NCBI GenBank assembly: GCA_963749605.1
Contig: CAVVNN010000004.1
Location: 736,648-800,647 of the forward strand
Direction of reading: 5' to 3'
Source of the DNA: CAVVNN01 sp963749605
GTDB lineage: Bacteria > Actinomycetota > Thermoleophilia > Solirubrobacterales > 70-9
DNA: 64,000 nucleotides
Shown here one piece after another: positions 29,278 through 37,013 of the stretch (positions within the stretch are counted from its first letter, which is position 1; each line of letters starts with the position of its first letter). Both the position numbers and the translations under genes were made by a program. The notes below the pieces were generated by a model that was not told the DNA's origin, made no database searches, and worked only from the letters and a program-made list of their open reading frames with translations.

Positions 29278-29658
29278 GTGCAGAGACAGATGCTGAAGTC
29301 GAAGATCCACCGAGCGACGGTGACCGACTGCGACGTCGACTACATCGGCAGCATCACCATCGACACCGAGCTGATGGCCAGCGCCGACCTGATCACCAAC
29401 GAGCAGGTGCACGTCTGGGACATCGACAACGGCGCCCGCTTCGTCACCTACGCGATCGACGGCGAGCCCGGCTCCGGCACGATGCAGGTGAACGGCGCCG
29501 CCGCCCACCTGACCAGGCCCGGCCACAAGATCATCGTCGCTTCCTTCGGCGCCTACGACGAGAGCGACCTCGAGCGGTACTCGCCGGTCGTCGTCCACGT
29601 CGACGACGACAACCGGATCGTCGCCGTCGACAGCCACCCCGAGGTGCTCCTTCCATGA
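29278..29658 (+). CDS. panD: aspartate 1-decarboxylase
   Basis: Pyruvoyl enzyme that makes beta-alanine from aspartate for PanC. The 126-residue proenzyme self-cleaves at the Gly24-Ser25 bond in DYIGSITID, and Ser25 becomes the pyruvoyl group; Tyr and Lys residues of the active site (KSKIHRATVT) are conserved. Start GTG with a strong AAGGAGGGAG upstream. The C-terminus is a little longer than the Escherichia form, ending VDSHPEVLLP. It overlaps the panB start by four bases. Activation in actinobacteria usually needs no PanZ, and none is seen here. Confidence 0.96.
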   Translation: MQRQMLKSKIHRATVTDCDVDYIGSITIDTELMASADLITNEQVHVWDIDNGARFVTYAIDGEPGSGTMQVNGAAAHLTRPGHKIIVASFGAYDESDLERYSPVVVHVDDDNRIVAVDSHPEVLLP

Positions 29659-30596
29659 GCTCTGGCGCCCGCTCCCATACCGCGCCTCCTCCCTCCGGCG
29701 CCGATCGCGCGCCTGTGACCCTCCCGCGCCTCGCCGAGATGAAGGCGGCGGGAGAGCCGATCGCGATGGTCACCGCCTACGACTACCCCTCGGCGAAGGT
29801 CGCCGAGGAGGCCGGCGTCGACATCGTCTTGGTCGGCGACTCGGCCGCGATGGTAGTGCTCGGCTACCCGGGAACAGAGCCGGTCTCGATGGACGAGATG
29901 GTGATGCTCGGCAAGGCTGTGCGCCGCGGCCTGAAGACGCCGCTGATGGTCGGCGACATGCCGATGGGCAGCTATGAGGCAAGCAACGAGCTCGCGATCC
30001 ACAATGCCCAGCGGCTGGTCAAGGAGACCGGTTGCCAGGTGGTGAAGCTGGAGGCGGGGGGGACCTCGGTCGAGCGGGCCAGGGCGATCATCCGCTCCGG
30101 CATCCCGGTGATGGGCCACGTCGGCCTCACCCCGCAGACCGCCACTGCGCTGGGCGGCTACAAAGCGCAGGGCAAGACCGCCCAGGGCGCGATCCAGCTG
30201 TGCGAGGACGCGCTGGCGCTGCAGTCGGTCGGCTGCTTCGCGATCGTCTTCGAGGCCGTCCCCGCCGCGATCACCGAGGCGATCGTCGAGAAGCTCGAGG
30301 TGCCGACGATCGGGATCGGCGCCGGCCCCGCCACCGCGGGCCAGGTGCTTGTCTTCCACGACCTGCTCGGCATCACCACCGGCCGGATGGCGAAATTCGT
30401 CAAGCGCTACGCGAACACGCACGAGACGATGGTCGCGGCGATGAGGAAGTACACGGAGGAGGTGCGCTCGCGCCACTTCCCCGAGCCCGACCACGTCTAC
30501 GGCGTCGAGCCCGCTGAGCTGGCCGAGTTCGAGCGCTACCTGGACCAGGAGAGCCTGGTGTCCCAGAAGGCCTGGGACTGGGAGCCGCTGCCCTGA
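29655..30596 (+). CDS. panB: 3-methyl-2-oxobutanoate hydroxymethyltransferase
   Basis: Adds a hydroxymethyl group from methylene-THF to ketoisovalerate, giving ketopantoate. 313 residues, TIM barrel. The Mg2+ ligand Asp is D62 in VLVGDSAAMVVLG; VKLEAGG (about 131-137) and GHVGLTPQT (about 153-161) hold the other active-site residues. An N-terminal extension of about 20 residues (SSGARSHTAPPPSGADRAP) precedes the barrel, as often in actinobacteria. The start is coupled to panD. Its last 61 bases overlap the convergent secreted-protein gene. Confidence 0.96.
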   Translation: MSSGARSHTAPPPSGADRAPVTLPRLAEMKAAGEPIAMVTAYDYPSAKVAEEAGVDIVLVGDSAAMVVLGYPGTEPVSMDEMVMLGKAVRRGLKTPLMVGDMPMGSYEASNELAIHNAQRLVKETGCQVVKLEAGGTSVERARAIIRSGIPVMGHVGLTPQTATALGGYKAQGKTAQGAIQLCEDALALQSVGCFAIVFEAVPAAITEAIVEKLEVPTIGIGAGPATAGQVLVFHDLLGITTGRMAKFVKRYANTHETMVAAMRKYTEEVRSRHFPEPDHVYGVEPAELAEFERYLDQESLVSQKAWDWEPLP

Positions 30597-31594
30597 GCGG
30601 ACCCTGCGGGCGAGTTGCCCAGGTTCGCTTCCGCATCGCGCACGCAGCCGTCCTTCTTCGGGCCCTTGACGCGGCAGAGGACTGCCTCGAAGTCGGCCCC
30701 GGTGAGCGGCACCAAGCCGGCGCCCGGTAGGCGGACGCCGAGGGAGCCCGTCCAGCTCGGCGTCGTGCCGGGTTCCTCGCGATAGTCCGCGGTCCCCTCG
30801 AACGGCTTCGGCAGCGCCACCGTAGCCGTGATCGGGACCACCCCGGCCTGGCTGACGATGACTCCACCGGCTTTGGCTAACGCGATGAGCGATCGAGAGA
30901 CACGTACCCGCCCGACCTTCTCGTCGAGCCTGGCGAGGACGAGCGTGAAGTTTTCTATGGGCCGTTCGCCGGCGTCGGCTTCGGCGCCCACCGCGCCGAA
31001 GGAGACGCGGCGGCCGGCTGCCTGCGAGCCGGCGGCCAGGAAGGTGAGCACGGGTTGTTCTTCGCGTCCCTTGCTCGATCCCGGCCGGGCATTGCCGAAA
31101 TGCAGGCCGCGGGAGCAAACTCGCCTGAACGACTGTCGCAGGCTCCCTCGCGCCCGGCTCGCATCGAGTTCGGCGAAACCTCGCTCTCCTTTGAACCTGA
31201 TCGTCCCGAAGAAGCCGCCCGCTTCCTTGACCGGCTCCCTCCCGTGGCACTTGCGGTGCGGAAACGGGCTTTCCCCGCTGTGCAGCCGCCTGCCACGGAA
31301 CCGCACTGCGATCCGCCCGAACTCACCGAAGTCGGCCTGGATGCGATCGCGCGAGACGCGGCCGCTCGTCGTGTAGGTGGCGAAGAAGCCGCCCTTCGAC
31401 GCGGTCAGCGTCACCTGCCTGTGGCCGACCGCTTCGACGGCGACTGTGTAGCCATGACTCGCATGCGACTTGAATTCGAGCGTCAGCCGCCGCGGCTGGA
31501 CTTCGTACCCGGGCTGCGCCGCTGCGCCGGTGGGCAGGACGACGCAAGCGACGATCGCCGCCAAGGCACTCACCGCTCCCAGCCATGCCTTCAT
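30536..31594 (-). CDS. secreted hypothetical protein
   Basis: 352-residue exported protein, ATG at 31594 giving a signal peptide (LGAVSALAAIVACVVLPTGAAA, cleavage near 27). The mature protein is beta-rich with phrases such as LTLEFKSHASHGYTVAVEAVGHRQVTLTASKGG and FGRIAVRFRGRR, and four Cys residues that could pair. No catalytic motif and no family that I recognise; it reads like the structural or calcium-independent beta-sandwich proteins common in soil actinobacteria. The C-terminal end (Gln/Ser rich) overlaps panB on the other strand. Confidence 0.65.
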   Translation of the reverse strand: MKAWLGAVSALAAIVACVVLPTGAAAQPGYEVQPRRLTLEFKSHASHGYTVAVEAVGHRQVTLTASKGGFFATYTTSGRVSRDRIQADFGEFGRIAVRFRGRRLHSGESPFPHRKCHGREPVKEAGGFFGTIRFKGERGFAELDASRARGSLRQSFRRVCSRGLHFGNARPGSSKGREEQPVLTFLAAGSQAAGRRVSFGAVGAEADAGERPIENFTLVLARLDEKVGRVRVSRSLIALAKAGGVIVSQAGVVPITATVALPKPFEGTADYREEPGTTPSWTGSLGVRLPGAGLVPLTGADFEAVLCRVKGPKKDGCVRDAEANLGNSPAGSAQGSGSQSQAFWDTRLSWSR

Positions 31595-31620
31595 TTTGCC
31601 CAGACTATTGAGACCGAGCG

Positions 31621-31670
31621 CCGCGACCGACTTTGACCACCCCAGGGTGGGGTGAAGGTCGGCTGCGCGG
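31621..31670. repeat. palindromic repeat, copy 1 (intergenic)
   Basis: A 50-base element that matches 53166-53215 at 40 of 50 positions without gaps. Its core (31627-31662) is an imperfect palindrome with 17-base arms around AG: the left arm begins CCGACTTTGACC and the right arm ends GAAGGTCGG, with about 13 of 17 positions complementary. It lies in the gap between the secreted-protein gene and the FmdB-type gene, so it may act as a hairpin or terminator, but the second copy inside a coding sequence points to a REP-like repeat family. Confidence 0.55.
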
Positions 31671-31690
31671 AGTCGTACGATGGCGACCGG

Positions 31691-31978
31691 ATGCCGATAT
31701 ACGAGTTCGAGTGCGAGAAGTGCGGGAAGCGGTTTGAGGAGCTGGTGGCCGCGGACGTGACGAGCGCCGCCTGCTCGGCCTGCGGTGCGGCCGGGGCTCA
31801 AAGGCGGCTCTCGACCGTCTCTCCGCCCGGTCGCCAGCCGCGCGGGGCGGCGGTCCGCTCCGGCGAATCGCAGCGGCGGGAGCGTGATGCGGCGCGCAGC
31901 GACCGCATCGCCGAGTCGAGGAAGAGGCGGGCGGCGGGGGAGAGTCCCACTCCTCCTGCCAGGAAGGGGCCGAGATGA
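31691..31978 (+). CDS. FmdB-type zinc ribbon protein
   Basis: 95-residue protein. The first 40 residues form the FmdB zinc ribbon (MPIYEFECEKCGKRFEEL, then CSACGAAGAQRRLS), giving two CxxC pairs. The rest is an Arg/Ser-rich, probably disordered tail of about 50 residues. Family function is uncertain (putative regulatory or RNA-associated). The ATG at 31691 begins exactly at the conserved MPIYEF. It overlaps the uracil-DNA glycosylase start by four bases. Confidence 0.88.
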   Translation: MPIYEFECEKCGKRFEELVAADVTSAACSACGAAGAQRRLSTVSPPGRQPRGAAVRSGESQRRERDAARSDRIAESRKRRAAGESPTPPARKGPR

Positions 31979-32652
31979 CGCTGACTGCCGAGCAGCGCCG
32001 CGAGCAGCTCGTCGAGCTCTACGAAGAGGTCCAGGCATGTACCAAGTGCCCCCTGCACGAGACTCGCACCAAGGCGGTCTTCGGGGCCGGCAGCGCCGAC
32101 GCCGAGGTGATGTTCGTCGGCGAGGCGCCGGGGGCCGAAGAGGATCGCCAGGGCCTGCCCTTCGTCGGCCGTGCCGGCCAGCTCCTCAACCAGCTGCTCG
32201 GGGAGATCGGCATGTCGCGCGAGGACGTCTTCATCGCCAACGTGCTGAAGAGCCGCCCACCCGGCAACCGCGACCCCCAGCCGCTGGAGATAGAGGCCTG
32301 TCGTCCCTACCTGTTCGAGCAGGTTCGCCTGATCGAGCCGAAGGTCGTCTGCACGCTCGGCAACTTCGCCACCAAGCTGCTCAGCGGCAGCCCGGCCGGG
32401 ATCACCAAGGTGCGGGGGACCCCGCAGGTGCATGAGCTCGGCGCTCGCACCGTCTTCCTTCTGCCCCTCTTCCACCCGGCGGCGGCGCTGCGGACCCCCG
32501 CAGTCCAAGAGACGCTGCGCGGCGACTTCCAGCGGCTGCCCGAGCTGCTGGCCGGCCCTCCGCCCCCGCCGCTCGGCCCAGTCGAGGAGATCGAGGAGGC
32601 CGATGGCGACCCGGCGCCCCCGTCGGCCGATCAGCTCGACTTCTTCGGTTGA
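31975..32652 (+). CDS. family 4 uracil-DNA glycosylase (4Fe-4S)
   Basis: Removes uracil from DNA to start base excision repair. 225 residues. The iron-sulfur ligands are visible: CTKC (about 22-25), the Cys in EACRPYL and the Cys in VVCTLGNFATK. The catalytic motif 1 is GEAPGAEEDRQGLPFVGRAGQLL and motif 3 is LFHPAAALRTP. The C-terminal 30 residues (PPPPPLGPVEEIEEADG onward, ending QLDFFG) look disordered, and the QLDFF end resembles a sliding-clamp-binding peptide. Coupled to the FmdB-type gene; tsaE follows four bases after the stop. Confidence 0.94.
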   Translation: MTLTAEQRREQLVELYEEVQACTKCPLHETRTKAVFGAGSADAEVMFVGEAPGAEEDRQGLPFVGRAGQLLNQLLGEIGMSREDVFIANVLKSRPPGNRDPQPLEIEACRPYLFEQVRLIEPKVVCTLGNFATKLLSGSPAGITKVRGTPQVHELGARTVFLLPLFHPAAALRTPAVQETLRGDFQRLPELLAGPPPPPLGPVEEIEEADGDPAPPSADQLDFFG

Positions 32653-32656
32653 TCCG

Positions 32657-33070
32657 GTGAAGAGGCTCGAGAGCCGTTCCTCGGGGGAAACGGAAGCCCT
32701 GGGGGCGAAGATCGCCGAGCGCCTGGAGCCCGGCGACGTCGTCGTCGTCAGCGGCGATCTTGGGACGGGTAAGACGACGTTGATCCGCGGCGCCTGCCGG
32801 GCGCTCGGCATCGAGGAGCCGGTGACCTCGCCGACCTTCACGATCGGCCGGCGCTACCGCGGCGGCCGCCTTCCGGTCTCCCACCTCGACCTCTACCGGC
32901 TGGACAGTCTCGAGGACGAGGATCCCGCCCTGCTCGACGACTACCTCGGCCCCGATGGCGTTGCCTTCGTCGAGTGGCCCGCGGTGGCGGAGCCGCGCCT
33001 CGCGCGCCGGGCGTTGGAGGTGCGGCTCCGCCACACGGGCGGGGACAGCCGCGAGATCGAACTCGATTAG
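32657..33070 (+). CDS. tsaE: tRNA threonylcarbamoyladenosine ATPase
   Basis: ATPase that drives the TsaB-TsaD complex making t6A at position 37 of ANN-decoding tRNAs. 137 residues. Walker A GDLGTGKTTL is at about 31-40, TSPTFTIGRRY is the switch-like segment, and HLDLYRLDSLED and FVEWP are family hallmarks. Start GTG, four bases after the glycosylase stop. tsaB, rimI and tsaD follow after two small exported-protein genes, one of which is on the opposite strand, so the t6A operon is interrupted. Confidence 0.93.
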   Translation: MKRLESRSSGETEALGAKIAERLEPGDVVVVSGDLGTGKTTLIRGACRALGIEEPVTSPTFTIGRRYRGGRLPVSHLDLYRLDSLEDEDPALLDDYLGPDGVAFVEWPAVAEPRLARRALEVRLRHTGGDSREIELD

Positions 33071-33417
33071 TAGCCGGATTCCTTCAGCTGCTTCTGGGCC
33101 TGATCGACGGCTTCGTTGGCCTTTTCCTTGGCTTCTTCCAGCTTCTTTTCGGCTTCCTTGCCCGCCTTGGAGCCGTTGAGCTGCTTCTGGGCCTTGTCGA
33201 TCGTTTCGTTGCCCTTGCTGTTGGCTTCCTTCAGGGCCTTTTCGCCTTCCTTCGTGGCCTTGTCGAGCTGCTTGCGACCTTCTTCGAGCGCCGTGCTGGC
33301 TTCTTCGGAGGCGCTGCTGGCCGTGTTGCTGCCGCCGCAACCGGCCCAGACCGCGCCGCTCGCCGCGACCGCCAGGACAGCGACGGCTGGAGTGGCCCAA
33401 TGCATCAGTCTCTTCAC
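33067..33417 (-). CDS. lipoprotein with amphipathic helical repeats
   Basis: 116-residue exported protein. The signal peptide ends in a lipobox-like AVWAGC (Cys about 27). The mature part is almost entirely charged helix with near repeats of the type DKAQKQLNGS and DQAQKQLKES and Lys/Glu heptads, predicting a long coiled coil. It resembles small structural lipoproteins of the Lpp or apolipoprotein-like kind; function unknown. Its TAG stop overlaps the tsaE stop from the other strand, and its start faces the next exported protein 141 bases away, so it interrupts the t6A gene cluster. Confidence 0.75.
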   Translation of the reverse strand: MKRLMHWATPAVAVLAVAASGAVWAGCGGSNTASSASEEASTALEEGRKQLDKATKEGEKALKEANSKGNETIDKAQKQLNGSKAGKEAEKKLEEAKEKANEAVDQAQKQLKESGY

Positions 33418-33558
33418 TCAGGTGCTCCTTTCGGACGGGGGCGTCCACCTTACCCGCGGCCGGGGCGCATCCGGGGGCCTGCGTCGGTGTTCGGAGAATG
33501 TGAAAGCGCTCTGTAGCATCGGCGTTGAAACTCGATCCAGAAGGGAAGGACGCTCCCA

Positions 33559-33933
33559 ATGAAGGGAATGAAGAGGCTTGCGGCGATGGCGTTGGGAATT
33601 GCGCTGCTTGCGAGCGTGGCGCCCGCCTCGGCCGGTGCGGCCGCCTATAGGCACTACGTCGCCTGCGGGATCTTGGAAAAGGCGAAGCCGTCGCACTCCT
33701 GTCCCGCCAAGAGCAAGAAGGGCGCGTTCTTCAAGAGCACCAAGGCGGATGTCTTCTACAAGGTCTGCGTCAAGTTTCCGACCGGGAAACACATCTGCGC
33801 GACGAAGCAGGAAGCGACCGTGGGGACGCTGTACGTGAACGAAATCACCTCCAACATCCCGGGCAAGCACAAGATCACCTGGTTTGTCGCCGGCAAACGG
33901 GTGGGCGTGTTCATCCTCGAGATTCCGAAGTAG
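33559..33933 (+). CDS. small secreted protein with four cysteines
   Basis: 124-residue exported protein: signal peptide LAAMALGIALLASVAPASAGA (cleavage near 28-31), then a compact beta domain with four Cys (ACGILE, HSCPAKS, KVCVKF, HICATK) likely forming two disulfides, ending in VFILEIPK. AAGGGAAGGA lies upstream of the ATG. No family recognised; similar four-Cys mini-domains occur in secreted actinobacterial proteins of unknown role. tsaB starts eight bases after its stop, so the two genes are probably co-transcribed even though their functions look unrelated. Confidence 0.7.
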   Translation: MKGMKRLAAMALGIALLASVAPASAGAAAYRHYVACGILEKAKPSHSCPAKSKKGAFFKSTKADVFYKVCVKFPTGKHICATKQEATVGTLYVNEITSNIPGKHKITWFVAGKRVGVFILEIPK

Positions 33934-33941
33934 CCCTCGAC

Positions 33942-34646
33942 CTGGTCGCCCTCGGCTTCGACACCGCGACCGAGGACACCGCCGTCTGCGCGATGCGCGA
34001 CGGCGAGGTTCTGCACGAGTCGCTGCTCGGCCTCTCTGCCGAGGGGAAGCCGAGGCATACCGCCGTGCTGCTCGAGGAGGTCGAGCGGGCCGCTGCGGCC
34101 GCCGGCGGCTGGGAAGCCGTCGACCTGATCGCCGTCGGTGTCGGTCCCGGCTCGTTCACCGGCGTGCGGATCGGGATCGCGACGGCGCGGGGCCTGGGGG
34201 CGAGCGCCGGTTTGCCGGTCGCGGGCGTGTGCACGCTCGACGCGATCGGGTCCGCTTTGCGCGAGCGGAGCGACGAGGCCGAGTCCCCCTCCCTGCTTGC
34301 TGTCCTCGACGCTCGGCGCGACGAGGTGTTCGCCGCGCTCTATTCCCACGCAGGCGAGCGGGTTTGGGAGCCGCTGGTGAGCGCTCCGGCCGATCTGGCC
34401 AAGCGCGTCGGGGAGCTGCCCCAACCCCCGCTGGCCGCGGGACCGGGGGCGCTACGATTTCGCCAGGAGCTGGTTCGGCAAGGCGTCGAGATCCCTGATG
34501 ACGCCGATCCCGTGCACCGGATCGCGGCACGGCACATCTGTGCTCTTGCGGCGGCCAGGGGCGAGGGCCCGCTCACCCCGATCTATCTGAGGCCCCCCGA
34601 CGCGGTGCGGTGGCATGAGCGAGACGCTTCCCAAAGAGCAGAGTGA
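33942..34646 (+). CDS. tsaB: tRNA t6A complex dimerisation protein TsaB (CTG start)
   Basis: Inactive ASKHA-fold partner that forms the TsaB-TsaD heterodimer. The sequence from CTG at 33942 gives (M)VALGFDTATEDTAV, exactly the conserved N-terminal strand of the family; the first ATG (33993) would remove it. GVGPGSFTGVRIGIATARGLG (about 68-88) is the family signature. 234 residues with a longer C-terminus than the Escherichia form. It overlaps rimI by 32 bases. The missing ATP-site residues relative to TsaD are normal for TsaB. Confidence 0.9.
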   Translation: MVALGFDTATEDTAVCAMRDGEVLHESLLGLSAEGKPRHTAVLLEEVERAAAAAGGWEAVDLIAVGVGPGSFTGVRIGIATARGLGASAGLPVAGVCTLDAIGSALRERSDEAESPSLLAVLDARRDEVFAALYSHAGERVWEPLVSAPADLAKRVGELPQPPLAAGPGALRFRQELVRQGVEIPDDADPVHRIAARHICALAAARGEGPLTPIYLRPPDAVRWHERDASQRAE

Positions 34647-35085
34647 GGTATCGCAGCAGGTGGAGGTGCGGCGGCTCGCCTACAGCGATCTGCCCGCCGT
34701 GATCGCGATCGAGCGCCGTTCCTTCCCGACCCCCTGGTCGCTGGCGATGTTCGTGTTGGAGCTCTCCAAGCCCTCGGGCATCTGTCTCGCCGCGACCGTC
34801 GGGGACGAGCTGCTCGGCTACGTCGTCTGTTCCCGCTACGACCAGGTCTGGCACCTGATGAACATCGCCGTGGCGCCGGAGCGCCGTCGCGCCGGAGTCG
34901 CCGGGCGGCTGCTCAGGCGCCTCGTCGCCGACGCGCGCGGGGAGCTTCCGTTCACCCTGGAGGTGCGGGTGTCCAACCAAGGCGCGATCGCGATGTACGA
35001 ACGGTTCGGCTTCCGCTCCGCCGGAGTGCGTTCCCGCTATTACCACGACAACGGCGAGGACGCGCTGATCATGTGGCTCGATTGA
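34615..35085 (+). CDS. rimI: ribosomal protein S18-alanine N-acetyltransferase
   Basis: GNAT acetyltransferase of 156 residues. The acetyl-CoA loop is RRRAGVAGRLLRRL (about 91-104), preceded by MNIAVAPE and followed by LEVRVSNQGAIAMYERFGFRSAGVRSRYYHDNGEDALIMWL, the RimI signature end. Proteins of this type acetylate the N-terminus of S18 and possibly others. The first 20 residues are extra compared with Escherichia. Gene order tsaB-rimI-tsaD is conserved in actinobacteria. It overlaps tsaB by 32 bases. Confidence 0.93.
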   Translation: MSETLPKEQSEVSQQVEVRRLAYSDLPAVIAIERRSFPTPWSLAMFVLELSKPSGICLAATVGDELLGYVVCSRYDQVWHLMNIAVAPERRRAGVAGRLLRRLVADARGELPFTLEVRVSNQGAIAMYERFGFRSAGVRSRYYHDNGEDALIMWLD

Positions 35086-35092
35086 GGCCGGT

Positions 35093-36100
35093 TTGATCCT
35101 CGCGATAGAGACCTCCTGCGACGACACCTGCGCGGCCGTTCTCGACGGCGCGCGGGTGCTTGCCAACGTGATCTCCTCGCAGGCGGCGGCCCATGAGGGC
35201 TTCGGCGGCGTCGTGCCAGAGGTCGCTTCGCGCCACCACCTCGAGCTGTCGGTGCCGGTGGTGGAGGCGGCGCTGGCCGAGGCCGGCGTTTCGCTCGACG
35301 ACGTCGAGGCGGTCGCCGTCACGGCCGGGCCGGGCCTGATCGGGGCGCTGCTGGTCGGCGTCAGCACCGCGAAGGCGATCGCGGCGCCACGGCGCCTGCC
35401 GTTGATCCCGGTCGACCACCTCCAGGGCCACGTCGCGGCCAACTTCCTCGAGCCCAACCCGCTCGAGCCCCCGTTTCTCTGCCTGGTCGCGAGCGGCGGC
35501 CACACCCTGCTCGCCGCGGTCCGCGACCACGAAGGCCACGAGGTGCTCGGCCAGACGCTGGACGACGCTGCGGGAGAGGCCTTCGACAAGGCGGCGCGGA
35601 TGCTTGGGCTCGGCTACCCGGGGGGGCCGGCGTTGGAGGAGCTTGCCGGCGAGGGCGACCCGAAGGCCTTTGAGCTGCCGGTGGCGATGAGCCGCGACCC
35701 CGGCCTCGACTTCAGCTTCAGCGGCCTGAAGACCGCGCTGGTCTACCGCTGCCGCGAGCTTGGCGAGGACGGAGTGCGGGCGCGCGGCGCCGACCTCGCC
35801 GCCTCCTTCCAGGCGGCTGTGGTCGGCCAGCTGATCGCCAAGCTCGGGCGGGCCCTAGACCGAGGCGAGTGGGGCGCGGTCGCCCTCGGCGGCGGCGTCG
35901 CCGCCAACGGGCCGCTGCGGGAGGCGGTGGCGGCGCTCTGCGAGGAGCGCGGCCTGCGCCTGAAGCTCGTCTCGCGCGAGCTGTGCACCGACAACGCGGC
36001 GATGATCGGCTCCGCGGCGCGCTTCGTCGAGGCGCTTCCCTACCCCGAGTACCTCGGCTACGACGCCTTGGCCAGCGGGGGCAGGCCGCTGGTCGCATGA
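35093..36100 (+). CDS. tsaD: tRNA t6A threonylcarbamoyl transferase
   Basis: Catalytic subunit that transfers threonylcarbamoyl to A37 of tRNA. 335 residues with TTG start giving MILAIETSCDDTC, the conserved start of the family. The metal ligands are in HLQGH (about 110-114, HMEGH in Escherichia) and in DNAAMIG; SGGHTLL is the phosphate strand. FSFSGLKTAL and GGGVAANGPLRE are also present. Length is normal. The next gene overlaps by four bases (ATGA). Confidence 0.95.
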   Translation: MILAIETSCDDTCAAVLDGARVLANVISSQAAAHEGFGGVVPEVASRHHLELSVPVVEAALAEAGVSLDDVEAVAVTAGPGLIGALLVGVSTAKAIAAPRRLPLIPVDHLQGHVAANFLEPNPLEPPFLCLVASGGHTLLAAVRDHEGHEVLGQTLDDAAGEAFDKAARMLGLGYPGGPALEELAGEGDPKAFELPVAMSRDPGLDFSFSGLKTALVYRCRELGEDGVRARGADLAASFQAAVVGQLIAKLGRALDRGEWGAVALGGGVAANGPLREAVAALCEERGLRLKLVSRELCTDNAAMIGSAARFVEALPYPEYLGYDALASGGRPLVA

Positions 36101-36354
36101 CGCAGGTGGTCGTCTACTCGCGTCCCGGCTGCCACCTCTGCGAGGAGGCGCTGGCGGAGATCGTCGCCCTGCACCGGGAGGGCTACCGGTTCGAGCTGCA
36201 CGAGATCGACATCGAGAGCGACGATGCTCTGTTGCGCGCCCATCTCGAGCGGATCCCGGTGGTCGAGGTCGACGGAGCGCTCGTCTCCGAGCTGGTCCTC
36301 GACCAAGCCGGGCTCAGGGCAAGGCTCGATACTGTGGGGGCGTGGTCGGTGTGA
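36097..36354 (+). CDS. glutaredoxin-like thiol oxidoreductase
   Basis: 85-residue thioredoxin-fold protein with the active site PGCHLC (CxxC at 12-15 of the chain) and the cis-Pro in RIPVVEVDG. This is the DUF836/NrdH-like short glutaredoxin group. Its ATG overlaps the tsaD stop, and its 3' end overlaps rex by 13 bases. Coupling to the NADH sensor Rex suggests a redox role, but that is inferred from position only. Confidence 0.88.
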   Translation: MTQVVVYSRPGCHLCEEALAEIVALHREGYRFELHEIDIESDDALLRAHLERIPVVEVDGALVSELVLDQAGLRARLDTVGAWSV

Positions 36355-37010
36355 TCGAGGAAATCGGAGCGGAAACCGCCGTGCCGGCGGACGGCGAGCG
36401 CCTCTCGCTCGGGGTCGCCGCGCGCCTCTCTCGCTACCTTCAGGTCCTCACCCAGGCCCGCAAGATGGGCCGGGAGACGATCTCCTCGCAGGAACTCTCC
36501 GAGTACACGCACATCAACCCAACCCAGATCCGCCGCGACCTCTCCGGATTCGGCAAGTTCGGCAAGCGCGGCGTCGGCTACAACGTCGACTCGCTGGTGG
36601 CGGAGATCCGCAAGATCCTCCGCACGTCGGGGCAGCACAACATCGCCCTCTTCGGCGCCGGCAACCTCGGCCAGGCGATCGCCAGCTCCGACATCTTCGC
36701 CGACCACGGCTTCCAGGTAGTCGCCGTGTTCGACGTCAACCCCACCGTCGTCGGTACCGAGGTCGGCGACCTCTCGGTGCGCGATTTCGGCGAGCTCGAG
36801 TCGGTTGTCGCCGAGAAGGAGATCGTGGTCGGCGTCCTCGCCGTCCCGGCGGGCGCCGCCCAGGCCGTCGCCGACCGCCTGGCCGAAGCCGGGGTCAAGA
36901 TCATCTTCAACTACTCCGAGCAGCTGCTCCAGGTGCCGCCGGAGGTGACCGTCCACACCTCCAGCCCCGCGGTCGACCTTCTCTACGCGCTCTACTTCTA
37001 CCTGGCCTGA
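36342..37010 (+). CDS. rex: redox-sensing transcriptional repressor Rex
   Basis: NADH/NAD+-responsive repressor of respiratory genes, 222 residues. The N-terminal winged helix (about 18-85) has ARLSRYLQVLTQARKMGRETISSQELSEYTHINPTQIRRDLS, and the Rossmann domain has GAGNLGQAI (about 105-113) and FDVNPTVVGTEVGDLSV. The C-terminal domain-swap helix is present. Start GTG. No ROP-type operator (TTGTGAA with its inverted half) is visible upstream, so autoregulation is not supported here. It is followed after three bases by a YbdK-type ligase. Confidence 0.94.
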   Translation: MVGVIEEIGAETAVPADGERLSLGVAARLSRYLQVLTQARKMGRETISSQELSEYTHINPTQIRRDLSGFGKFGKRGVGYNVDSLVAEIRKILRTSGQHNIALFGAGNLGQAIASSDIFADHGFQVVAVFDVNPTVVGTEVGDLSVRDFGELESVVAEKEIVVGVLAVPAGAAQAVADRLAEAGVKIIFNYSEQLLQVPPEVTVHTSSPAVDLLYALYFYLA

Positions 37011-37013
37011 GCT

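Noticed and set aside
27676..29637. The upstream extension of the ROK kinase frame, across the acyltransferase and panC
   Set aside because: The extension is antisense to the acyltransferase, panC and panD; the kinase's own ATG at 27675 directly precedes the conserved ATP loop.
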